Positions 8,270 to 16,223 are shown, numbered from the stretch's first letter. The stretch: DNA of 64,000 nt from Pontibacter rufus (GCF_015694705.1 NZ_JADQDR010000007.1:186001-250000), one strand, 5' to 3'. Notes: generated by a model from the letters alone, not told the origin. Numbers and translations: made by a program.

Positions 8270-9711
8270 AATTAAGATATATAGAAGAACCATCCTTACA
8301 ATTTGGTACAGCTCATCACATCTGCCCTAAAAGTGGTATTTACTCATTTAATCCTTTTGATATTGCTCAGGTTAGACCTGAAAAAATAACTATTGGCGTT
8401 GTTGGAAAAGGAGAAAGTGTGGATAAAGTGTTAGAATGGATTGAAAGTTGTAAAAGTCACATAGCTGGTAAAGAAAGTAAAAATCCACATCCAAATTTAT
8501 TCATGAATTTCTGTGGTTTCAGCAAAAATATTGGCTTTAAGTGTGAAGTAGCATATGATGAAACATACTTACGCAAACTAAATAACTCTGACTTTGATAG
8601 AGTAATAAAAGGAAATGGTTCGCTTGAACAAATTATAAATGAAGTTACAAATCTGTACCTCAATGAAATCAAATTTCTTTCAAAAAACAAAAAGCCTGAC
8701 GTAATTCTCTGTGCACTTTCAGAAAACATGATGAAACACATCATGGAGACAAAGCCCAAAGATAAAGAGGAAAATGAAGAACAAGAAATATTTGAAAGGG
8801 ACTTCGACGAAGAAAATGTATCAATAAAAGAGCAAAATTTCCGAAGAAATTTAAAGGCGCAAGCAATGCAGTACAATGTGCCTATTCAAATTATAAGAGA
8901 TAGAGTTGCAAAACCAACAGCAGAAATGCAAGACCCAGCTACCATTGCTTGGAATTTCTTTACGGCTCTTTATTATAAAGCATCTGGCACACCTTGGGCT
9001 TTAATTCGTAAAGACTCTGCTGAAACAACTTGCTACGCAGGTATAAGCTTTTTTAAGAGCAGAGATAAAAAATCAACTCAAACCAGTATTGCTCAAATAT
9101 TCAATGAGCTTGGTAAAGGAGTTATACTACGTGGAGAAGAAATTAAATTGAAAAAGTTTGATAGAACACCTCATTTAGAGGGTCAGCAAGCATTTAACTT
9201 ACTTACTCAATCATTAAAGGAGTACTATGATGCAGTAAAAATTTATCCGAAAAGACTTGTTTTGCACAAAACATCAAACTTTAATGACGATGAAATTTAT
9301 GGGTTTACTGAAGCGGCCAAAAAACTACATATAAACCAAATTGACCTAGTTTCAATTCAGACATCGGACCTTCGATTATATAGACAAGGAAACTATCCTC
9401 CAATGCGTGGCACTCATCTGACTATGACTGATAAGCACCATTTGTTGTATACAAGAGGTTCAGTACCATATTACGAAACATATCCTGGAAGATATATTCC
9501 ACGGGCTATTGAAGTGAAATTGGCTACTTATGATGAGTCACCAAATGTTATATTAGATGAGATTTTAGCCTTAACGAAAATGAATTGGAACAATACCCAG
9601 TTTGACAGACAAATGCCAATAACTATCGAGTGTGCCAGAAACGTTGGAGAGATTCTGAAATACCTCAGATCTGATGAACAAATGCAATTAAAATATAGCT
9701 TTTATATGTAA
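8266..9711 (+). CDS. Short prokaryotic Argonaute (MID-PIWI), catalytically inactive
   Basis: At 481 residues it has the length of short pAgos, which hold only MID and PIWI domains. The MID part includes FRRNLKAQAMQYNVPIQII (192-210), the region that binds the guide 5' phosphate. In PIWI, the first catalytic Asp position reads CYAGISF (256-262), with Gly where active Argonautes have Asp, and LVLHKTSNF (331-339) is the expected strand. The protein ends in KYSFYM, the usual terminal carboxylate motif. Guide-directed slicing is therefore not expected; the protein should act as a sensor that activates the SMEK-APAZ partner encoded by the overlapping upstream gene. The AT-rich composition indicates transfer. 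Confidence 0.92.
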   Translation: MKLRYIEEPSLQFGTAHHICPKSGIYSFNPFDIAQVRPEKITIGVVGKGESVDKVLEWIESCKSHIAGKESKNPHPNLFMNFCGFSKNIGFKCEVAYDETYLRKLNNSDFDRVIKGNGSLEQIINEVTNLYLNEIKFLSKNKKPDVILCALSENMMKHIMETKPKDKEENEEQEIFERDFDEENVSIKEQNFRRNLKAQAMQYNVPIQIIRDRVAKPTAEMQDPATIAWNFFTALYYKASGTPWALIRKDSAETTCYAGISFFKSRDKKSTQTSIAQIFNELGKGVILRGEEIKLKKFDRTPHLEGQQAFNLLTQSLKEYYDAVKIYPKRLVLHKTSNFNDDEIYGFTEAAKKLHINQIDLVSIQTSDLRLYRQGNYPPMRGTHLTMTDKHHLLYTRGSVPYYETYPGRYIPRAIEVKLATYDESPNVILDEILALTKMNWNNTQFDRQMPITIECARNVGEILKYLRSDEQMQLKYSFYM

Positions 9712-9806
9712 GTATAAGTCAACACAGAAGTCACACTCAACCGAGACAAAAGCAGTTGGTCAGAAACTAGAAACCTCTACTAACAATAGTAGAGGGCAGA
9801 AGGCCA

Positions 9807-9941
9807 GCTTACAACATTGTATAAGAGCAATAGCTTGCGACGTGGTAAATTCAAAGCCTGTGCATTTAATAAACTTTTATTGAGGGGGACAGGTAATCGC
9901 ATTTAAATCCGCTACTGCTCTTATACTACACCGTTGGTATA
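9807..9941 (+). other. attC-like hairpin downstream of Argonaute
   Basis: GCTTACAAC (9807-9815) leads into GTATAAGAGCAATAGC (9819-9834), which pairs with GCTACTGCTCTTATAC (9911-9926, one mismatch). GTTGGTAT follows at 9933. The intervening 76 bases form a variable spacer. Total length, about 135 bp, lies in the attC range. The initial 9-mer is the exact reverse complement of the cassette start at 6691. Confidence 0.65.
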
Positions 9942-9989
9942 AACATAAAATTAAACAGCTTAACGCGGAAAACATAGATTTCAACTATT

Positions 9990-10292
9990 ATGAAAATAAT
10001 CAGCGATCATATCGGACAAATAGAAAATCTCTGCGGCCAACACAATGTAAGAAGCCTTTTTGCGTTTGGCTCCGTTACTAACGACAAATTTAATGCTGAT
10101 AGTGATATTGACTTAGTTGTAGATATTGACGCACCAGACCCCATAGAATATACAGATCATTATTTTGAATTAAAATTTCAATTAGAACAAATCCTGCAAA
10201 GAGATATTGACCTGTTAGAGCAGAAGGCTATCAGGAACACATTCCTGCAACAAGAGATAGACCGTACAAAAGTGCTTGTTTATGGAAAGTGA
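9990..10292 (+). CDS. mntA: MntA-type nucleotidyltransferase antitoxin
   Basis: This is a minimal nucleotidyltransferase of 100 residues with the diagnostic GS-x8-DSDID signature (G27-S28, D37-S-D39-I-D41). In HEPN-MNT modules, MntA neutralises HepT by adding AMP to a tyrosine near the HEPN active site. The adjacent overlapping gene encodes such a HepT. The start is the ATG at 9990, about 50 bp past the attC-like hairpin, so the module lies outside or just after the Argonaute cassette. Confidence 0.9.
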   Translation: MKIISDHIGQIENLCGQHNVRSLFAFGSVTNDKFNADSDIDLVVDIDAPDPIEYTDHYFELKFQLEQILQRDIDLLEQKAIRNTFLQQEIDRTKVLVYGK

Positions 10293-10614
10293 CATCAGAT
10301 TGTGGTTAGCAGACATAAGAAGGTCTATCACAGAAATCTACGAGTTTTTGCCAGAGCAAAGGAGCTTTCCTCTATTCCAGAAGGATCTTAAGACCAGGAA
10401 AGCAGTTGAGCGCAATCTGGAAATCATAGGAGAAGCGCTGAACCGAATTTTGAGGGTAAGGCCAGATATAAATATTACCAACGCCCGTCGGATCGTAAAT
10501 ACAAGGAACAGAATCATCCATGGTTATGATACTGTTTCAGAGGACATAATCTGGACAATCGTTGTTAAAGAACTGCCTAAACTTGAAAAAGAAATCGATA
10601 GCTATTTATTATAA
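10282..10614 (+). CDS. hepT: HepT-like HEPN ribonuclease toxin
   Basis: The product is a 110-residue helical HEPN protein. The RNase motif Rx4H is R75-NRII-H80, followed by G81-Y82, giving the Rx4HxY form in which the Tyr is the AMPylation target of MntA. The ATG at 10282 is preferred over an upstream in-frame TTG at 10276, and either start overlaps the end of mntA. The pair forms a type VII toxin-antitoxin module; HepT is expected to cleave RNA (tRNA ends in characterised cases) when not modified. Confidence 0.9.
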   Translation: MESDIRLWLADIRRSITEIYEFLPEQRSFPLFQKDLKTRKAVERNLEIIGEALNRILRVRPDINITNARRIVNTRNRIIHGYDTVSEDIIWTIVVKELPKLEKEIDSYLL

Positions 10615-10730
10615 GAAGAAGCACTTTGTTCTACAAAATGCTTTACACTAAGGGTTTGCCTCCATCAGCGATAGCATAAAACTAACTCCCCCTCTTGTTT
10701 ACACGTAATAAATTGTATAATTCCACACGT

Positions 10731-10982
10731 ATGGACACCAAATTAACTTTAGTTTTAGATAAGCAAGTAATTGAAAGGGCTAAATCTTATGCTGCTGCCA
10801 AAAAGACAAGCCTTTCCAAACTGATCGAATCTTATCTGGACAGCGTAACAGCAGCTGAAAAAACAAAGGAAGATATTTCGCCTTTGGTGAAAAGCCTCTC
10901 AGGTGTGATAACTATTCCCAAAGACTTTGACTACAAAGATAAATACGCCAGTCATTTAGCTAAGAAATACCTGGATGACTGA
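10731..10982 (+). CDS. Antitoxin, DUF6364-like ribbon-helix-helix
   Basis: A short protein of 83 residues starts at the ATG at 10731 (MDTKLTLVLDKQVIERAKSY). The beta strand KLTLVLD followed by two helices and KTSLSKLIESYLD is the ribbon-helix-helix DNA-binding pattern seen in DUF6364-type antitoxins. Its end overlaps the PIN toxin by 8 bp. It probably represses the operon and binds the toxin through its C-terminal tail. An upstream in-frame start at 10695 would add 12 residues with no similarity. Confidence 0.82.
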   Translation: MDTKLTLVLDKQVIERAKSYAAAKKTSLSKLIESYLDSVTAAEKTKEDISPLVKSLSGVITIPKDFDYKDKYASHLAKKYLDD

Positions 10983-11391
10983 AATATTCGTCGATACAGA
11001 CGTTTGCTTGGATTTACTGGCTAAGAGAGAACCTCATTATGCTTATGCCGCTGCGCTGTTTACCTTGGCCGACAAGGGAGAGCTAACCTTGTTTGTTTCT
11101 TCGCTGTCTTTCTCGAACCTGAATTACCTATTGTCCAGACAATACAATACTTCAGAAGCAAGAAGAATCCTGAGCAGGTTTAAAGTACTGGTGCGCGTTT
11201 TAAGCGTTGATGATAAAATTATAGAATTAGCCCTTAATTCCGCTTTCAGGGATTTTGAAGATGCCATCCAGTATTTTACAGCTATTGAATCCGGCATAAC
11301 ACTTTTGCTGACAAGAAATATAAAAGACTATAAAAAAGCAGCAATAGCCGTGCAAACGCCGGAGCTTTATATGCTGTCAAAGGGAAAATAA
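10975..11391 (+). CDS. PIN-domain ribonuclease toxin
   Basis: This is a VapC-like PIN domain of 138 residues. The acidic residues that bind Mg2+ are visible: D7 and D9 in FVDTDVCLDLL, the DFEDAIQYFTA helix (central Asp), and the C-terminal TRNIKDY strand. PIN toxins cut RNA site-specifically. Overlap with the preceding antitoxin gene identifies a type II toxin-antitoxin pair. Together with mntA-hepT and the Argonaute operon it makes a defence and stability cluster. Confidence 0.9.
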   Translation: MTEIFVDTDVCLDLLAKREPHYAYAAALFTLADKGELTLFVSSLSFSNLNYLLSRQYNTSEARRILSRFKVLVRVLSVDDKIIELALNSAFRDFEDAIQYFTAIESGITLLLTRNIKDYKKAAIAVQTPELYMLSKGK

Positions 11392-11485
11392 AACCTGTTC
11401 CGGTCAAGTATAAACTTCAGCTAAAACCTTTGCCACCATCTATACGCAGCCTTTATCACACCAAATCAACTCACAACCCCAACCT

Positions 11486-11821
11486 ATGGAAACCATTACC
11501 TGGCAGCATTTCGAGCAGACCGACATCCGCGTAGGAACTATCACAGAAGTGCATGATTTCCCGGAGGCCCGCCGCCCGGCTTATAAACTCACGATAGACC
11601 TGGGGCCGCTCGGCATCAAAAAATCAAGCGCCCAGATTACGAAACATTATACCAAAAACGAACTGGTAGACAAGCAGGTGCTTTGCGTAACCAACCTGGG
11701 CAAAAAGCAAATTGGCAGGTACATGTCGGAGGTGCTGGTTACGGGTTTTGCCGACGAAAACGGCGATATTGTGCTGGCGCAGCCTGCCGGCAAAGTTCCT
11801 AATGGCAGCAAGCTGATATAA
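11486..11821 (+). CDS. CsaA-like tRNA-binding domain protein
   Basis: This 111-residue protein consists of a single OB-fold tRNA-binding domain, like CsaA and the C-terminal domain of methionyl-tRNA synthetase. Landmarks are DIRVGTITEV near the N-terminus, KLTIDLGPLGIKKSSAQIT, VLCVTNLGKKQIGRYMSEVLVTGF, and a C-terminal loop ending PNGSKLI. CsaA has been linked to chaperone or secretion activity in Bacillus; its role in Bacteroidota is not established. It stands alone, with moderate-GC composition like the backbone. Confidence 0.9.
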   Translation: METITWQHFEQTDIRVGTITEVHDFPEARRPAYKLTIDLGPLGIKKSSAQITKHYTKNELVDKQVLCVTNLGKKQIGRYMSEVLVTGFADENGDIVLAQPAGKVPNGSKLI

Positions 11822-11843
11822 AGCGGATTACACTTGCTATGCT

Positions 11844-12290
11844 TTACCGCTGCGAGGGAGGTGTATTGTAAAGAGGGCTATTGTAAGGAGCCGGGTCACG
11901 GGTACGCGTGGTATCTGTTATACCTGCCGCTGCTTTGGCCTTGCTCTCGCGTACGCTCAGCGTATCGATGATAGTTTCGTAAAGCGCGTCCATTTCCTTT
12001 ACATGCGTAACGTAATAATGATAGGTGTTGCGGAATTGCTGCCGTGTTACGCCGCGCCGCTTCAGAATTTGATCCTGCCCGTAGTTAAAAGTCATCAGCG
12101 CTGTGTCAGGATATAAAATTTTTCCTTCTATCTGCGCCTCCAGGGTATGTATATCTGCTAAAATCTGCACCATCTTCGTTTCCGGAATCATATTTTTAGG
12201 CTTTTCCTCGTTCTCAGACTGGCAACTAAACAGGCTCAGGCAGAAAAACAGGCAGAAAAATCTTTTTGCGGATAAAAAATAGGAGAACAT
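11844..12290 (-). CDS. DUF4296 family lipoprotein
   Basis: The product has 148 residues with a lipoprotein signal (hydrophobic stretch ending LSLFSC, lipidated Cys at about residue 23). The mature part holds the DUF4296 pattern: MVQILADIHTLEAQIEG, a short helical segment with FNYGQDQILKRRGVTRQQFRNTYHYYVTHVKEMDALYETIIDTL, then a low-complexity Pro/Ser tail. The function is unknown. It is divergent from the DUF58/BatA cluster with only 37 bp between the starts. Confidence 0.85.
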   Translation of the reverse strand: MFSYFLSAKRFFCLFFCLSLFSCQSENEEKPKNMIPETKMVQILADIHTLEAQIEGKILYPDTALMTFNYGQDQILKRRGVTRQQFRNTYHYYVTHVKEMDALYETIIDTLSVRESKAKAAAGITDTTRTRDPAPYNSPLYNTPPSQR

Positions 12291-12327
12291 GTGCTAATTT
12301 TAAAAACTGACGCTACGGCACAAAGCT

Positions 12328-13209
12328 ATGAAGGAGCTTGTACAAAAGCTACGAAAGTACGAGATACGGATCAGAAAGGCAATTACCACGCAGATGCAGG
12401 GCGATTTCCACTCGGTGTTTAAAGGCACCGGGCTGGAGTTCGACGATGTGCGCGCCTACCAGTACGGCGACGACGTGCGGTCGATTGACTGGAACGTGTC
12501 GGCCAAAGGGCATGGCGTGTTCGTGAAAACCTACCGCGAGGAGAAAGAGCAGTCCGTTTTCCTGATGCTGGACGTGAGCGCTTCGCAATCTATCGGCACC
12601 GGCAGGCAGCAGAAGATTGATGTGGGCAAAGAGATCTGCGGTGTGCTGGCGTTGTCGGCAGCGCGGCAGCAGAGCCAGATAGGCATTATCTGCTTTTCGG
12701 ATCAGAAGGAAAAGTACATCAAACCGGCCAAAGGTATAGAGCAGGCCTATACGCTCATCAAAGCCCTGCACGAGCTGCAACCCAGGTCCGGCAAAACCAG
12801 CCTGGCAGCGGGCATCAGGCTTACGCTCGACATTATCAAGCGCCGCAGCATCATTTTGCTTATTTCTGATTTTATAGATGTGCACTATGAAAAAGAACTG
12901 GGAATGCTGGCCAAACGCCACGACCTGATTGTACTGCAACTCCAGGATATCCGCGAGCAGCAGCTGCCCCCGATGGGCATCGTGCCGGTGCGCGACAAGG
13001 AAAGCGGCAAAATTCTGTGGCTGAATACGTCCGGCGAAGAATTCCAGCGCCGCTACTTGAACCAGTATGCCGAAAACCAGCATGTAGTGGAACGCATCTG
13101 CCAGAAATACCAGGCCAATTACCTGGCCATCCAGACCAACGAGGATTATGTGCCGCAGTTGGTAAACCTGTTCAGGCTCCGAAATAAGTCTACCAAGAAA
13201 AGTGCGTAA
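12328..13209 (+). CDS. DUF58 domain protein (MoxR/Bat cluster)
   Basis: A DUF58 protein of 293 residues. The conserved GTGLEFDDVRAYQYGDDVRSIDWNVSAK segment (about 30-62) is diagnostic, and a VWA-like fold follows with LMLDVSASQ in place of a full MIDAS motif. DUF58 proteins are encoded with MoxR AAA ATPases and BatA-type VWA proteins and are thought to be assembly or maturation factors for cell-envelope complexes. The downstream GTG-starting gene overlaps it by 8 bp. A MoxR gene is not in the cluster here. Confidence 0.93.
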   Translation: MKELVQKLRKYEIRIRKAITTQMQGDFHSVFKGTGLEFDDVRAYQYGDDVRSIDWNVSAKGHGVFVKTYREEKEQSVFLMLDVSASQSIGTGRQQKIDVGKEICGVLALSAARQQSQIGIICFSDQKEKYIKPAKGIEQAYTLIKALHELQPRSGKTSLAAGIRLTLDIIKRRSIILLISDFIDVHYEKELGMLAKRHDLIVLQLQDIREQQLPPMGIVPVRDKESGKILWLNTSGEEFQRRYLNQYAENQHVVERICQKYQANYLAIQTNEDYVPQLVNLFRLRNKSTKKSA

Positions 13210-14110
13210 GTTATACTTCCTTCTGCTTGTTATGCTGGCGCCCGCGCTGGCCGGGGCGCGGCAGGTGCCAAAGCCCGTCGGCCATTTTGCTGCCGACACT
13301 GTAAAACTGGGCGAGCCGCTGACGTATACTTTGGTGCACCGCCACCCGGCTGCGCAGGAAGTCATACTTCCGGGTTCCGGTTATAGCTTTGCGCCCTTCG
13401 AGTTTGTGCGCAAAGACTTTTACCCCACTTCTACCAAAGGTGGCATCAGCACCGACAGCGCGGTGTATACCTTACGTACCTTCGAGATTTACCCGGTGCA
13501 GCAGCTCGCCCTGCCGGTGTACGTGCTGCAGGACGATGATACCATAGCCGTGTACGCCAAAGCGGATGCCGTAGTGCTAAAACAACTGGTGCAGGAGGTA
13601 TCCGAACCTTTACAACTGAAAGCAGAGACCACATTGGCCCCGGTGGCAGAGCGCTTTAACTGGCCGGTGATGCTGGTATGGCTGGTGGCCGGCGCCGTGT
13701 TTCTGAGCCTGATCTGGTTTATTTTCGGCCAGGCCATCCTGACCAAGTATAAACTCTACCGCCTCCGCAAGGATCATGTATACTTTGCTTCACGCTACAG
13801 CTCGCACGTAGACCGCTTCGTGAAAACAGCTGCGCCGGCCAGTATCGAAAAAGCCGTATCGCTCTGGAAAAATTACCTGACCAGGCTGGAGCGCAGTGCC
13901 ATCAATTCCTTTACCACCAAAGAGATTGTCGAATTTTACCTGAACGACGAGGAAGTGAACACCGCCCTGCGCATTCTGGATAAAGCCATTTACGGCAACC
14001 TGCAATCCGAATCGGAGGGCGAGGCGAACCTGGCGCTGGGCATGCTGCGGCGCTTTGCCAAGAGTCGCTACACAACACAGAGAGAACTGACCAAAGATGT
14101 TAACCTTTAA
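13202..14110 (+). CDS. Membrane-anchored protein of the DUF58-BatA operon (BatD-like position)
   Basis: The product has 302 residues with an N-terminal signal sequence (LYFLLLVMLAPALAGA). A beta-rich periplasmic part of about 130 residues is followed by one membrane helix (WPVMLVWLVAGAVFLSLIWFIFG, about 158-180) and a cytoplasmic helical tail. It starts with GTG at 13202 inside the end of the DUF58 gene and overlaps the BatA-like gene by 14 bp. Size and order suggest the role of a short BatD or DUF4381-type partner, but there is no motif that proves this. Confidence 0.8.
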   Translation: MRKLYFLLLVMLAPALAGARQVPKPVGHFAADTVKLGEPLTYTLVHRHPAAQEVILPGSGYSFAPFEFVRKDFYPTSTKGGISTDSAVYTLRTFEIYPVQQLALPVYVLQDDDTIAVYAKADAVVLKQLVQEVSEPLQLKAETTLAPVAERFNWPVMLVWLVAGAVFLSLIWFIFGQAILTKYKLYRLRKDHVYFASRYSSHVDRFVKTAAPASIEKAVSLWKNYLTRLERSAINSFTTKEIVEFYLNDEEVNTALRILDKAIYGNLQSESEGEANLALGMLRRFAKSRYTTQRELTKDVNL

Positions 14111-15149
14111 CGACGATTCGTGGGATTGGCTGCGCCCGGAATGGTTCAGCTACAGCACCCTTCATTCCTTCGAGTGGGTATACCCGCTGGTGCTGTATGC
14201 CCTGCCGGTGGTGCCGCTGCTGTTTCTGCTCAAAAATACCATGCGCCGCAACACCCGCAACAAGCTCGATATGGCCCTGTTTGAAGGGAAAGCACGCTGG
14301 CAGTGGAGCAGCGCGCTGCGCCTCCTTCCGACTTTGGTGTTTATACTTTTCACGATGCTGGTGCTGGTGGCGTTGGCCCGTCCGCAGCGCATAAACGAAC
14401 AGGTGGAGCTGTCGGCGGAGGGCATTGATATTGTGCTGGTGCTGGACGTGTCGGGCTCGATGGAACTGCGGGACTTTAAGCCCAGCCGCCTGGAGGCCGC
14501 CAAGGATGTAGCTACTAACTTTATCAATGGACGCGTGCAGGACCGCATCGGACTGGTGGTGTTTGCCGGAGATGCTTATTCGCTGGCCCCGCTCACCACC
14601 GATTATGATTTGCTGCGCGAAAGTATAAATTCCATTGGCTTTAAGATGATACCTAACGACGGCACCGCTATCGGCAGCGCGCTGGCCGTGGCCGTAAACC
14701 GCCTCCGCGACTCCAACGCCAAAAGCAAAGTCATCATTCTTATCAGCGACGGCGAAAACACGGCCGGCAGCCTGGACCCCGAGATGGCTGCCCGGCTGGC
14801 CTATGGCTTCAATATAAAACTTTATACCATCGGGATTGGTAAAGATGGACAGGTGCCTTACGATGTAGACGACAGCGGTAAGACGCTTTACGTGGAAGCG
14901 AAGCTGGATGAAACCAGCCTCCGCCAGATTGCCGATATCGGGCAGGGACAGTTTTTCAGGGCCAGCAGCAAAGATGCGCTCCAGAAAGTATTCCAGAACA
15001 TCAACCGCCTGGAAAAAACGGAAATCATCGAGCGCCGCTTCCGCGATACCCGCGACTATTACCAGGTATACCTGACGTGGGCCTTGCTGCTGCTGCTGAT
15101 CTGGATGCTGCTAAAAAACACCTTCATCACCAGCGTACTGGAAGACTGA
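14097..15149 (+). CDS. BatA-like VWA domain membrane protein
   Basis: The product has 350 residues. The N-terminal region has two membrane helices (LVLYALPVVPLLFLL and TLVFILFTMLVLVALARP). The VWA domain has a complete MIDAS (DVSGS at about 116-120, a downstream Thr in the TDYD region, and DGENT). A C-terminal helix follows (LTWALLLLLIWMLL). BatA proteins sit in the inner membrane with the VWA domain facing the periplasm. It is the last gene of the tightly overlapping DUF58/BatD-like/BatA operon, linked to stress tolerance in Bacteroides. Confidence 0.93.
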   Translation: MLTFNDDSWDWLRPEWFSYSTLHSFEWVYPLVLYALPVVPLLFLLKNTMRRNTRNKLDMALFEGKARWQWSSALRLLPTLVFILFTMLVLVALARPQRINEQVELSAEGIDIVLVLDVSGSMELRDFKPSRLEAAKDVATNFINGRVQDRIGLVVFAGDAYSLAPLTTDYDLLRESINSIGFKMIPNDGTAIGSALAVAVNRLRDSNAKSKVIILISDGENTAGSLDPEMAARLAYGFNIKLYTIGIGKDGQVPYDVDDSGKTLYVEAKLDETSLRQIADIGQGQFFRASSKDALQKVFQNINRLEKTEIIERRFRDTRDYYQVYLTWALLLLLIWMLLKNTFITSVLED

Positions 15150-15150
15150 A

Positions 15151-15199
15151 GTTGGAGAGTTGGAGAGTTGGAGAATTAAAGGGTTAAAGAGTTAGAGAA
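15151..15199. repeat. Short degenerate tandem repeat
   Basis: Seven degenerate copies of a 6-9 base unit (GTTGGAGA, GTTAAAGA, GTTAGAGA types) follow the batA-like stop directly. The run ends at the left arm of the inverted repeat at 15200. Confidence 0.7.
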
Positions 15200-15315
15200 T
15201 TGCTGGTGCGAGCTTGCAGCTCGTACCTTTTATAATACAGGAATTTTATAAATACAGGAATAAGTATGGCAGTAGAAACAAATCAGAGGTACGAGCTGCA
15301 AGCTCGCACCAGCAA
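15200..15315. repeat. REP-like inverted repeat with perfect 29-bp arms
   Basis: Arm 15200-15228 is the exact reverse complement of 15287-15315, with a 58-bp spacer. Each arm contains its own hairpin with 6-bp stems and a 3-nt loop (CGAGCT-TGC-AGCTCG). This is the same architecture as the modules at 3171-3300 but a different sequence, so the two look like members of related REPIN-type families. It contains no open reading frame. Confidence 0.85.
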
Positions 15316-15401
15316 TATAATCCGCGCAATATAACCTGCACCAACATAGTATAAACAATCATCAACCGAAAAACGAACTACAATTAACGAACAACGAAAC
15401 C

Positions 15402-16085
15402 ATGACCATAGCTGATAACATTTTATACTTTGATGAGCAACTGCGTAACACCAACTGCCGCCTGGTGGCCGTATCTAAAACGCACCCGGCAGCAGCTATA
15501 AAAGAAGCTTATGAAGCCGGGCACCGCTTGTTTGGCGAGAACAAAGTGCAGGAGCTGGTAGAGAAGTATGCCGAGCTGCCGCACGATATCACCTGGCACC
15601 TGATTGGTCACCTGCAGACAAATAAAGTAAAGTTTATCGCTGAGTTTGTTGATACCATAGAGTCAGTGGACAGCCTGAAGCTGCTGGTGGAGATAAACAA
15701 ACGCGCCGAGATGTATGGCCGCACCCTGCCGATTAACTGCCTGCTGCAAATCTCTATTGCTGATGAGCTCACCAAGTATGGCATGGACTACGAAGAGGCT
15801 GTGGCGCTGCTGCAATCCGAAGAATACCGCAGCATGAAGTATATCCGCGTGGTGGGCGTGATGGGTATTGCCACCAACACCAGCGACGAGGCCAAGCTGC
15901 GCCAGGAATTCCGTTACCTGCGTGGCTGCTACGAAAACCTGCGCGATACTTTCTTCTTCGCCAACCCGGATTTCTGCGAAATCTCCATGGGTATGACGTC
16001 GGACTGGAAAATTGCCATAGAAGAAGGCAGCACCCTGATCCGGGTGGGCAGCGGCATCTTTGGCGCGCGGGATTACAGCAAATAG
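15402..16085 (+). CDS. YggS family PLP homeostasis protein
   Basis: This 227-residue alanine-racemase-fold protein binds pyridoxal phosphate and controls free PLP and amino-acid balance without known catalysis. The PLP Lys26 lies in LVAVSKTHP. The family motif WHLIGHLQTNK follows, as do the phosphate-binding SMGMTSDWKIAIEEGSTLIRVGSGIFG residues near the C-terminus. The ATG start at 15402 lies about 85 bp after the inverted repeat. It is a single-gene unit. Confidence 0.95.
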   Translation: MTIADNILYFDEQLRNTNCRLVAVSKTHPAAAIKEAYEAGHRLFGENKVQELVEKYAELPHDITWHLIGHLQTNKVKFIAEFVDTIESVDSLKLLVEINKRAEMYGRTLPINCLLQISIADELTKYGMDYEEAVALLQSEEYRSMKYIRVVGVMGIATNTSDEAKLRQEFRYLRGCYENLRDTFFFANPDFCEISMGMTSDWKIAIEEGSTLIRVGSGIFGARDYSK

Positions 16086-16223
16086 AAGCCTATTGCTTAG
16101 GAGGCTTTCAAGCGTTTTTGTAAATCCGGCTGTTCCAGGATAAAGGAATCGTTATCTTTCGGTTTAGGGTTTGTTTTTACGCGCGAACAGTAAATTTTTG
16201 CTTTATACCTCGAAGCCCGCTAT

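Larger units (their letters stand above)
6692..9933 (+). mobile_element. Putative integron-type gene cassette carrying a short Argonaute operon
   Basis: The proposed cassette runs from the cleavage position in G^TTGTAAGC (6691) to the equivalent position in G^TTGGTAT (9933). Its 3' hairpin begins with GCTTACAAC (9807-9815), exactly complementary to the cassette's own first bases, as required if a circular cassette regenerates its attC site. Outside the 9-mer the match continues (GCCT against AGGC). It contains two overlapping genes and is AT-rich relative to both flanks. At about 3.2 kb it is long for a cassette, which usually carries one gene. No integrase is present in the window. Confidence 0.6.

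Noticed and set aside
8266-9711. Slicing-competent Argonaute
   Set aside because: The position of the first catalytic Asp is Gly (CYAGISF), as in other short inactive pAgos.
6459-11400. Prophage or integrative element around the Argonaute operon
   Set aside because: No integrase, tRNA, phage structural or conjugation gene is present.
9933-11486. MntA-HepT and antitoxin-PIN as further integron cassettes
   Set aside because: No complement of GTTGGTAT and no attC-like hairpin was found after either pair, so cassette status is not supported.
12349-13365. Minus-strand open frame of 338 codons across the DUF58 gene
   Set aside because: Antisense shadow in a GC-rich gene; the translated sequence has no recognisable domain, while the plus strand encodes a complete DUF58 protein in an overlapping operon.
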